Assembly (NCBI GenBank): GCA_003116995.1 | Contig: BDSL01000013.1 | Coordinates: 992,001-1,056,000, forward strand | Length of the DNA: 64,000 bases | Direction of reading: 5' to 3' | Origin: Yamagishiella unicocca | Taxonomy: Eukaryota; Chlorophyta; Chlorophyceae; Chlamydomonadales; Volvocaceae | Part shown: positions 34,201 through 43,400 of the stretch, piece after piece | How positions within the stretch are numbered: the stretch's first letter is position 1 | Layout of the letters: every line of letters starts with the position of its first letter | Notes under the pieces: generated by a model | Seen by the model: only the letters and a program-made list of their open reading frames with translations | What the model was told of the DNA's origin: nothing | Database searches by the model: none | Translations under genes and position numbers: made by a program

Positions 34201-34893
34201 AATCGGTTTGAATTTTCAGTGCCGACCCATGGGTTTCCTCTCATGCCTGCCTGCCTGCCCCTCCCTGCCCCTCCCTGCCTGCCTGTCTGTGCTCGTCGGT
34301 CCTATAATAACACACGGTGGGTTACTAGCGGGTCCGCCCTCCCGCACAACCTATACGCGGAAACCCGCATGTCTCCATGGTCGACCCTGTGCGTTTTTTG
34401 TCAATCTTTATCCTGCCCACTCTCCGGGCACCGCATTGCGCGCCACACCCTGACGGGCGCTTGGCGGTTGTCGTGGTTCGGTGCTTGCGGCTGATCCGCT
34501 GCCCCCGGCGGTCTCACCCCGGCGGTTTTTTATCCCCCCACACACGTTTTTTCGGGCATCCACGGGTCTTCCTCGACCCCCCCCCCCCGGGCAGGTTTCG
34601 TGGTGGCTGAGTGGGACTTGGAACGGCGCGGCGTGGGCCACCTGTTTGGCTCCGGAACCAAGCAGCACGGCCGCATGGACGTGTCCGCGCTCACGGAGGC
34701 GGTGATGGAGGAGCCGGTGGCGCGCGCGGCGGGGGTGGAGCTGGTGGAGGCGGCGCGGCGCGCGGCGGCGGCGGTTGCGCAGGACTGGGAGCAGCAACGG
34801 GGACAGGAGCAGGAGGGCCAAGAACTGGTGATGCAGGCTATGGAGGTCTTCCGACCGGAGCCTCTTAGCGCGGCGGAGGCGCTGGCCGTGTGA
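20635..34893 (+). CDS. DEDDh 3'-5' exonuclease fused to RecG-type DNA helicase (about 2,229 aa)
   Basis: Exons are 20635-22243, 22857-23200, 23659-23829, 24185-24592, 26384-27837, 28245-28374, 28548-28671, 29074-29238, 29666-30413, 30745-30891, 31389-31611, 32131-32261, 32506-32777, 33171-33394, 33881-34121 and 34595-34893; every join keeps phase. After about 500 Pro/Ala-rich residues comes a DnaQ-like exonuclease: Exo[10 protein letters not shown] (Asp, Glu), Exo[13 protein letters not shown] (Asp), ExoIII HRALPD (His, Asp). A linker with a duplicated basic module follows, then a RecG wedge ([17 protein letters not shown]). The helicase has motif I GDVGSGKT, motif II DESHKFG (usually DEQHRFG), motif [40 protein letters not shown] and a C-terminal [11 protein letters not shown] like RecG's 'RGPG.LLG'. 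RecG remodels stalled forks and R-loops; plant homologues act in organelles. The start codon is uncertain. If exon 5 had its own promoter, these would be two genes. Confidence 0.8.
25434..25745 (+). repeat. R1 dispersed repeat, long copy (about 310 bp)
   Basis: This is the second long R1 copy, in the 1.8-kb fourth intron of the exonuclease-RecG gene and in gene orientation. It carries the same ordered landmarks as 15097-15380 and continues into CGGACATCCACGGGTTTCCC. Confidence 0.85.
28022..28243. repeat. 13-bp minisatellite abutting a 3' splice site of the RecG gene
   Basis: About 17 copies of ACTCACTCGCCCC run without a break up to the acceptor CAACAG at 28244. An R3 repeat (ATGTAACCGGGTCTTCTCGC) sits directly in front of the array at 28001-28020. 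The array is the whole polypyrimidine region of this intron. Confidence 0.95.
31171..31236. repeat. (CA)n dinucleotide repeat in a RecG intron
   Basis: About 33 CA units lie in the intron before the exon that encodes helicase motif I. Confidence 0.95.
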
Positions 34894-34919
34894 GATTCGG
34901 GAGGTCCTGATTGTCGGGA

Positions 34920-34924
34920 TGTAA
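34920..34924 (+). terminator. TGTAA polyadenylation signal of the exonuclease-RecG gene
   Basis: TGTAA begins 27 bases after the stop codon at 34891-34893. The 3' UTR would be unusually short, but no other TGTAA was found before the next gene. Confidence 0.4.
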
Positions 34925-35333
34925 CCGACCCGGCAGCAGACGAGGGGTCGTTGAGCTAGTCTTGCAGGAGCAGAAGGGCTGTATATGGATTGGCAGTGTG
35001 GCGCCTGCGCCGTGCTGTGCTGAAGCGCGTGCGCTCTGTGCCTAAACGATGTACGACAATTCATTAAAACGTTGCCGAACAGCGGGATCCCTGTTTTATC
35101 AACTGAACGGCTTGTGTACGTACTAATCTGTACATTGCTCCAGCACTCAGCTGAGGAATCTCAACGGCAGCCACTGGCGAGGAACGTGTATTACTTTGCA
35201 CGGGCTTTGTTACCACGCTGTATGCCAGCAGGTCATAGCTACCTCGAACAAATACGCCCTTTCTTGGAAGCAAATAATTGCTGAAGGAGTTCGAGAGCGA
35301 TAAGTGACTGCAAACCGCGAGCGGTTATATAGC

Positions 35334-37570
35334 ATGTTCGGCCAGCGCGTTTCGTCGGAGAACTCGGGCGAGTCTTCATTCTGCTCACCTTATCATATCG
35401 GAGTAAATGCTATCTTTCTCCCACTCATCCCATACACTCTTGTCACGGCGCTCCATGACACACATTTGGAGCTTGCGCTAATCCTTGGAACGGCCTTTAG
35501 TGGCGGCATAATACTACTCGGCATAGTGTTCCGCTTTACAGGTGGCTATCGGGTAAGTCAGCTGCGGAGCCGGGCTCTCACGCGTCGCGCTCGCAGCACG
35601 ACTTCCAGCACCGCCGCTCCCGCCCCCTGCCCACCTACCTTCCCTTTTGGGACGCAGACGTGGCCCTACGCCCTGGAGCTGTTCATGCTGGTGGTCAACG
35701 CCGTACTGCTCGGCGTGTCGTACCCGGAGGAGCACGACGTCATTAAGTACCTGCCTTTCATCTCCAACGCCTTCTACGCCACATTTTCGGTGGTAAGCAG
35801 CAGTCTGCGACCTTAGCGTACGCTCCAGCTTGCAGCTCTACCCTCGTAGGGGGGGAGTCCAGGGGGGGCTAGGGCTCGGGTAGGGCCAACGAGCCCAGCG
35901 ACGGAAGGGCTGGCTCTACCTTTTCGTCTGTAACAGCTACACTGTAACAGTTGCACTGTAACAGTTACTACTACAGCACCAGCGAGGATTCACTTGCCGA
36001 ATGCGGAGGTGCAGATGAAGGGGCACAGGCTGCAGAGGCCTCCTACCGGGAACTCGGCCCCGGAGGCTGGGCTAGCTGAATCAGCTGATTTGGGTCGGCT
36101 CCGCCCGGTAGGGACCGGCCCTCGCTTGCCTCAAAAGGTGCAGCTGTGGTGGGGTGTGTCGGCGGCGCCGTGGGAAGTGGCTGGGTGGCGACTGGTGGGG
36201 TCGACTGGCGGCTGTCGACCCACAAGGGCCGCGTGCACTGGCGCCTTCTGTTGCTGGGTTGGCTGGTGCTGGGGGCGGGAGGGCGGTCGTCCCGTCGTTG
36301 GAATCAGGGGTACCGAATTAGGGGTACCGAATGGTGGTTGGTGAGGAGAGGGCGGGTGGCGGTGAGGAGAGGCAGGGGAATAGCGCTTGCAGCTCCTGGC
36401 AGAGTTAGGCAGCCCCCGCAGGGCACCAGCCTGCAGCGCACCGCGTGTGGTCTCACCCCACGTCATCCCCCACGACAGGTCAGCAGCACCCCACCCACCA
36501 CACCGCCTACATGCGCACGACCACTCTCGCATCACGATATCCCTGCCTTCCACCCTCGCCTCTAGCGGGCTGCGCACCCCTACACGGGTTTTCCTTGTAA
36601 CCCCCCTTGGACCCCTCCCTGGAGATCCCCCCAAAACACATAAAAACCCTACCCGGCCCCCACGCGCCCACCAGGTGTCCATAATGATGACGACGCCCTT
36701 CACGCTGCAGTACGTACGGGAGTTCGTACCCTCCGCCGCCGCCACCCACGACAAGATTATCCGCGCGGCCTACATCACCGCCACGGTTTGGACCGTGACC
36801 TTCGTCACTAACACGCTCATATACCTGGTGGGTGTGGTTTTAAAGAAACCGTTTTACGCGACGGGACAGGATAGTTGGCGCATGGTGGGTGTGGGCGAAG
36901 GGGGCCGGGGGCGGTTCGTTGTTTCTTCCTTTGGTTTTTTTCTCTTCATTTATTTTCCCTGGGGGTAGAGAGGACGATGGGGTTGGGGCGGCGGGGGGGT
37001 GAGGAGCTGTGGGCGAAGGACCACCCCCATGTGGGGGGCTGCAACCGGTAGGGGTAGAGGGCTAGAGGCAGGGGAGATGGAGCGAGGGTTTCGCGGGAAG
37101 TTATGCTGTGTCATGGATCATTACACGACTGGTAAGACGTCTATAGCAATGCCCAGATGCGGCTCCGAAACCGGAGATGGGCGAGCCGGACCTCGCCTGG
37201 CTGCCTGGCTGCCGATTCACCGGTGCCCTCACTACCTCTCCCGCTCCCGCACGCTACCGCCCCCCTTTCCTTTCAGATCCCCATCTGCCGCGACCGCGAC
37301 TGGCACCACATGAGCGCCCTCAACCTGCTGTTCCGCATCATCCTGCCCATCTTCTTCGTCCTCTTCGCCGCCATCTTCACGCGAGTATGGCCCGTGCGGG
37401 TGCTGCAGCACCTGATAAACTCCATGGGCTTCGACTCCACGGTGCGCAAGGTGGTGGTCAACCCGCTCGCCTTCTCCGGTGGCGCCATGGGGTTGCCGCC
37501 GCCGGCGCTGGGGCAGTACTCGCCCTTCATGCCGCCGCCGGCCATCCAGGTGCAGGCCATTGCGTCCTGA
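35334..37570 (+). CDS. Multi-pass membrane protein of unknown family (266 aa)
   Basis: Four exons fit: 35334-35552, 35658-35792, 36675-36827 and 37277-37570. All joins are phase 0 with good sites (CGG|GTAAGT, GTG|GTAAGC, CTG|GTGGGT). The protein has about six hydrophobic stretches: around VNAIFLPLIPYTLVTAL, LALILGTAFSGGIILLGIV, YALELFMLVVNAVLLGVSY, FISNAFYATFSVVSIMM, YITATVWTVTFVTNTLIYL and LLFRIILPIFFVLFAAIF. A cytosolic-looking, Pro-rich tail ends QVQAIAS. I do not recognise the family. The even spread of aromatic and charged residues and the consistent exon chain make it a convincing gene, probably restricted to algae. It starts 440 bases after the RecG stop, on the same strand. Confidence 0.75.
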
Positions 37571-38849
37571 GGTGGCTGGAGGAGAGAGCGGAGGAACGCA
37601 GAGGGGAAAGCGCATTTCGAAGGACACGGCAGCAGCAGCAGCAGCAGCAGCAGTAATAGCAGGAGCACCAGCAGCACTAGCAGCACCAGGAGCAACATGT
37701 GCATGGGCAGAGGTAGCACCGTTTCGTTTTCCACCACGCCTGCAGGAGGCTCCAGCCTGACGGGGCCACTGCATCTGTCCGTCCAGTCTCCACAGCGGGG
37801 TCACTGCTGCTCCTTCGCAACATTTTGCGAAGGAGCAGAATTTGAGCCGCGCGGCAAGAGGGCTCGCCCGGCAGGAGAGCCACCCGGCATCTGCCACCTG
37901 CGGCGGACCCGGCCGCCCAGTCCTACGGCGCTGGTTCCGTTTGCAACACAGCCACTCAGCAGCTGCAGCCCCTCAGAAGCAGCAGCCCCCCGGCAGCAGC
38001 AGCCTCCCCCCTTCAGCATCAGCCGCAGCAGCAGTAACCCCTCTCAGCAGCAGCACCGCCAGTCACGCGACAAACCATCATGGCCACCCCACATCGGTCC
38101 CGCAGCCGGTGAGATGTGGGCCGCCTGGCTGCCCCCCCGCCCTACGGCACCCCACCTGCCGCCAGTGCGCCTGATCCCTCGGAGCGACCCCCCTGCATCT
38201 GCCTGCCAGTCCACCGGGGTGGTCGGTTGCTGGTGCGCCCCCGCCCCCGGCGACCCGGCCGCCTGCAGTCTCTGGCGGCACCCCGTCACCGCAACCACTT
38301 CACACCGTCCAGACCTTCATCAGCCCCGCCGCCGCCACCACCCAACTCTGCGCCGCCACCACCACCATCACCACCAACAACAACACCACCAGCGGTGCGG
38401 CTGGGTTTCTGTCTTCTTCGTCTCCTTCAGTGTCTGGTCCGGCGATGTGCCCGGTGGCTCTATCTCTTGGTCTGGAGCCCCCTGTAACAAGGACTACTAC
38501 TGCCACCACCTCCACCACCTCCACCACACGACGGGGTCCGTGCTGCGGCTGGTGCCCCACATGGGCCGCACTGTGCCCCACATGGGCCCACGGTGCCCGG
38601 CTCGGGAGCTGCCCGCGGGTGACCCCCGTCCCCGCAGCACCAACAACCCCGATTGAGCCCCAGCTGGCCCGTGTGGTCTTGGGGGGATACCACTGCCACC
38701 CGCCGCCGCTGATGCGGCCACCTGGCTCCCTCCCCCAACGCATCAGGGATCTCCGCAGGGCGTGGAGTTCACGCTGCCGCTGCGTCTTAGTAGAGAGTTG
38801 GCGTGCAGCCGGTGCCGCTGTCACCTTGGTGGCAGCAGTGCGGCACTTG

Positions 38850-39020
38850 TGTGGTACCGGATGTACTTGTGTGGTACCGGATGTATCTGTGTGGTACCGG
38901 ATGTACTTGTGTGGTACCGGATGTACTTGTGTGGTACCGGATGTACTTGTGCGGTACCGGATGTATCTGTGTGGTACCGAATGTACTTGGGTGATACCGG
39001 ATGCGCCTGGGCGGTACCGG
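38850..39020. repeat. 20-bp minisatellite with a GGTACC core
   Basis: About eight copies of a unit reading GTGTGGTACCGGATGTACTT are arranged head to tail. The later copies are degenerate. Because 20 is not a multiple of three, all six frames stay open across it, which creates spurious ORFs on both strands. Confidence 0.95.
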
Positions 39021-39554
39021 AAACCACAGAGCGTGGCCTTGGCTACCGGGGCCGTAGTGGGGTGCCGGGCAACCGGAGGGTCGCGTCCAGCACCGCTGCA
39101 AGGCCCCCTTGTACTACAGTACGATTAAATGTACGACAACGTACGTTCGTGGTGGCTCGTGAGGCGTATCGGGTGCACGGGTAACGCTTGTAGTCCTCCG
39201 ACCTTCGATGAAGAACCGCTTTCCGGAGGGCAGGGCACTTCCCCCCAGTTGGGTGGGCGGTGGGCGGCGGGCGAGGAGGAGCAGCCGGGGAACCCTCGTT
39301 TCCTTGCCTTCCCCCCCCCCCGTTATGCGCGGGCCGTGAATTTGCGGATTCATTTATATCCCCTCCCCCCTTTATCGTATGCGTCGATGGTTGTGGCCTC
39401 AGTCGGAACCCACTGTAACCGTTACAACAAGTTGGTGCGGAGCCAGCTCGCTGCGCGCCGCTTGTGGCCTTGTGGCGGCCCACTGGCGGCACAAGGAAGG
39501 GACGCTTTGGGCGACCAAGTCGGCTGCCGTAGCAGTAACAACCTGTTGCAGTCA

Positions 39555-39630
39555 CCGGTAGTACAATTACCGGTAATGCAGTTACCGCTAGTAGAGTTAC
39601 CGCTAGTAGAGTTACCGGTAGGAATACTTA
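39555..39630. repeat. Cluster of short palindromic ACCGGTA repeats
   Basis: ACCGGTA or ACCGCTA recurs about every 15-18 bases (ATTACCGGTAATGCAG, GTTACCGCTAGTAGA twice, GTTACCGGTAGGAATACT). Several copies are perfect TTACCGGTAA-type palindromes. No gene overlaps it. Confidence 0.7.
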
Positions 39631-40432
39631 CCGATGTCAAGAGAGGCGACCAGGAGCGAGCGGCACTGCTCGCCGGCAGAGCTAGCACAGCTGCCGTGAA
39701 CCCGGCATCGGGAAACCGGCACCTGCTGCCCCAACACACGGTCCCAGTGTAACGATTATCAACTGCCCCACCTAGGCCTACCTTTTATGCGAGTGGGAAG
39801 AGGGGCTGGCCGCTAAAAAAGGGGCCCCCAACGGACCGGTTTTGACCGGGCTGTCGGTATGGCGATAGAGCGCCACCACGAGACCACGTACAGTATACAG
39901 GTTGTCTCAGTTCGCTTCGATCCCGGCAACACGCAGCCGGCTCCCTTTATTGCTTGGGTCGCGACCCATCCTCAGCGGTCATCAACCAAGCATCAGTCCA
40001 GTGAGTGACCTCGTCCAACAAACACCCATTCTGTGTATGTGTGTGTATGTGTATGTGTATATGTGTATGTGTGTGTTAGACGCCACAGCAAGCACCGCTG
40101 TCAGTCACACGACGGTGCTGCAAGCGGCCCACCCGCCACAACGTCCTGGCATTCCCCCAGCCAAGACCACCATACTACACCGCTCCACAGTGTCCTCGCT
40201 CCTTTTCCCTCACGCCTCAAGTACATGCAAGGCTTCAAGCCCGGCGCGACGCGTCGGGAGGCGGCCCGTGTTCCCCCGCGGGAGTGACAAAAAATCACGT
40301 GGGGCACAAAACACACGAGGCCGGCCCCACGCCGTCTCCCGCCTCCCCCCCGGCGCCGCAGCCTCGAAGCACCCCCTCCCCCTCCCTCTCCGTCCAGCAC
40401 CCCTCCCTGCCTGTGCCAGCTGCTTGCGGCAC

Positions 40433-43400
40433 CTACTCCTCCGCGTACGCCTCGCCGTACACCACCCTGACCTCCTCCTCGACCACCCCCTCCAGCGCCC
40501 TCAGGTCGTCCGCCAGCCTCTTCGCCCGCCCAGCCTCCTCGGCCCCCTGCAGCCGCCTGGCGTGCAGGTCCCGCTCCAGGTCGTACAGTTGGTCCAGGGA
40601 GGCCGTGAGGTCGGGGGGGGACAGCACGTGGTGCAGCGCGAGCAGCGCCTGGGAGGGGGAAAGGAAAGGGGGGAAAGGGTGTTTCGTAAAACGGATACGT
40701 ATACGGAAGGGAGATTTGGCTGTGCTATGAGCCTTGTTATCCGTTGGCGTCCAAGTGACGAGTTAAGCAACAATGAGGGAAGGTGCCGTTCCGCCCCCTC
40801 CCTCTTCCGCCCCCTCCCGTCCCCCACCTTGAGCTGCAGGTAGCGGCGCTGAGAGCTCTGCAGCCGCAGCTTCAAGTCAGCCGCCGCCTCGCGAACCCCC
40901 TCCATCTTGGCCGGGTCCTGGGAGCGGGGGGGTGCGAGGAAGACCCGTTGATGTGTGAAAAACGGTCCAGAGCAGACGTGGGAGCGGGGGGGGGAGGATG
41001 GAGGAAAGCCCGTGGACTAGGAGACCGAGTAGGAAACCGCTTTGGTAAACACGATCAAGGATGCCCGGGTGCGAAGAGAGGCGGGATCGGGGGGAGGGGG
41101 GTAAGGGAGGGGACGAGGGGCGAGGGGCGAGGTGGTGTTCTGTGAGGCGGCAAGTGGTTTTGCACAGTCTGCGGGCTGGCGCAAGGCGAGGCTGGGTGGC
41201 GGAAGGCTCGGGGAGTGGGGCGCCGAGGTCGGCGTCCTGCAGGTTGCGTGCTGCGGTGCATCGCGCTGCACCATGTTTGGGGTGCTGGACGACGACGACA
41301 GTAGCTGGTTCAGGCTTCCCCGCCGCCCCGCCCCGTCCCAACCCGCCCCGCCCCAACCCGCCCCGCCCTCACCGCTCCTTCCGCAGCCGCCAGATGCATC
41401 ATGGCATGCAGGCCCAGCAGCCGCTCCCGGAGCTTCTGGAAGCTCTCGATGCTCGAGCCATCAGCTCCGGAACCGTCATCCAGCGAGAACTGCGGTGGAA
41501 GACGAGGGGGCGGGGCGTCAGACCGGGTGCGAGTGCGGGTGCCGCGTGCAGTCAGTGGGGGCATCATTTAGGTACGGCACCGCGACGTGTACGACCACCA
41601 CATGGCAGGGGGCGAGGGAGAGGAGGTAACTTGGGTAGGGCAGCCCCCAGACCAGCCCCCCAACGTGCCCCTCTTAAAACCCGCTGATACCCCCCCGCCC
41701 CCTGGCCCACGGGCTTTCCCCACGAAACCCTCCCCCCCTGGCCTTTGCCCCCCCACCTCCTCGTCCTCCCACCTCGTCGTCTTTCGTTATCCCCCACCCA
41801 GTTCTCCAGCATGCATCTCAAAACGTCTGTTTTAAACGGTTTTTCCTGGCATCCACGGGTCTTCCTCACAACCTCCTCGTCCTACACCCCACCCCCGGCC
41901 CCACCTTGGCCTCATTGACCCGCTTCACCAGCTCGTCCATGGCCGAGCAGTGCTGCTTCGCCAGCTGCCGGACCTCCATGTGCGTAGCCCACGCCGCCCT
42001 GCAGCGGTCCAGGCGGCCCCTGATCTGGTTGTAGCTGCCCCACAGCGACGAGAAGTTGCCGCCCACAACGCCGATGGGTAACGACAAGGTCATCATGCAC
42101 AGCAGCATGGACGCCCCCACCACGAAGCGGCCCCAGGCGGACTGGGCGTAATAATCGCCGTAGCCGGTGGTGGTGAGCGTTACCTGGGCGGGTCGGGGGG
42201 TTGGGTTTTAGGGTTTTAGTCCCGTTTTAGTCCCGTGGGTCGGCACATAGAGGGAGGCACTCCGAGGGGGGGAGTGAGCAAGGAAAATCCGTGTACGAAA
42301 AAAAACGGTTTAGAACAGCCGTTCCGAGGTGCATGCTGGAGAACTTATTGGGGTAGGGGGCGGGAGGCGGCGTGTGAGAGGACGTGGGAGTGGGCAGGTA
42401 CTTGATAGGGGGCACAGGTGGGAGCGGAGGGATGCATTCAGACCCCATCCAACCTGCCCGCCCCTGCCTGCCCCTCGCCGACATCCCCCGCCACCGCCTT
42501 CCGTCCCCCCGCCCAGCCCGCAGCCCCTCTACCCCCTCTCTCCGCCTCCTGCCCCCTGCCGTACGCCGTACATGCATGTAGTACAACGTGAGCGGTATGG
42601 AATCGAACCACGTGTTCTCCACCAGCGCCCCCTCCACGTAGTACACCACGGTGGCGGACACCACCAGCAGCACCGCCAGCAGCACGCCGAGCATTCCCAT
42701 GATATCCAAGCTGCCGACCAGCGCATCAACCAGGATCTGATGGTTTCGGAACCTGCGGGGGTTTCGAGGAAGGCCCGTGGATGCGAGGCAAACCGTTGAC
42801 ACGAAAACGACCGCGGGGGGGGAGGTAGCGTAGAAGCCCGACTGCATGACATGGCAAGTGTAGCTGTGTGCGGGGTGGGGTGGGGGTGGTGGGTGGGGAG
42901 CGGAAGCCGAAACTGTAGCAGGACGTGACGCTAGAGACGGGAACTAGACGCGCCACTCCACACTGGTCCCCACAACCCGAGCCAGCTGGGGGCCAGCCCC
43001 CTCAGGACTGGCGGTTGAGCCCTCGGCCTGCATCCGCGCATCTGAGTGGGTGGTGAGGTGACAGATGGCGCCGCCGCCGGAGCCCCCACTGCGCTCCCTT
43101 CACCGCCCTCGGTTTGTCGGCCGTGGATTCGCGGATTTTTCTTCTCAAACCCCCACTGCGCAGCGCCCCCCTCACCCCTTGCCATCTCGGCCCGCCTGGC
43201 CCCACACATGATCCCGCATGGCGGGCCCCCCCCTTCTACCTCCTCCCCGTGTGTACCAAACACGGTTTCCTAATCGGCTTCCTAATCGGTCCACGAGCTT
43301 TCCTCCCAAGGTCCCAGCCCTCGCCCTCCCCCCCAGCTGCCCACCTGTCGATGGCTCGCACGATCTTGACGATCCGCACCAGCCGCAGCAGCCGCAAGAA

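Larger units (their letters stand above)
37571..40432. other. 3' flank of the membrane-protein gene and K+ channel gene; no supported gene
   Basis: The first 1 kb is rich in CAG, CAC and CGG runs and carries a long frame (37697-38656) that looks compositional and is more likely 3' UTR. TGTAA at 38483-38487 could end that transcript. A 20-bp minisatellite (38850-39020) and a patch of TTACCGGTAA-like palindromes (39555-39630) follow. TTACA at 39422-39426 is the nearest possible polyadenylation signal I noticed for the minus-strand K+ channel, about 1 kb below its stop. Confidence 0.5.

Noticed and set aside
37697..38656. A 319-codon plus-strand frame rich in Pro, His and Ser
   Set aside because: It begins inside CAG repeats, has no domain or exon partners, and its composition follows CAC/CCG runs on the DNA. 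It fits better as 3' UTR of the 35334-37570 gene.
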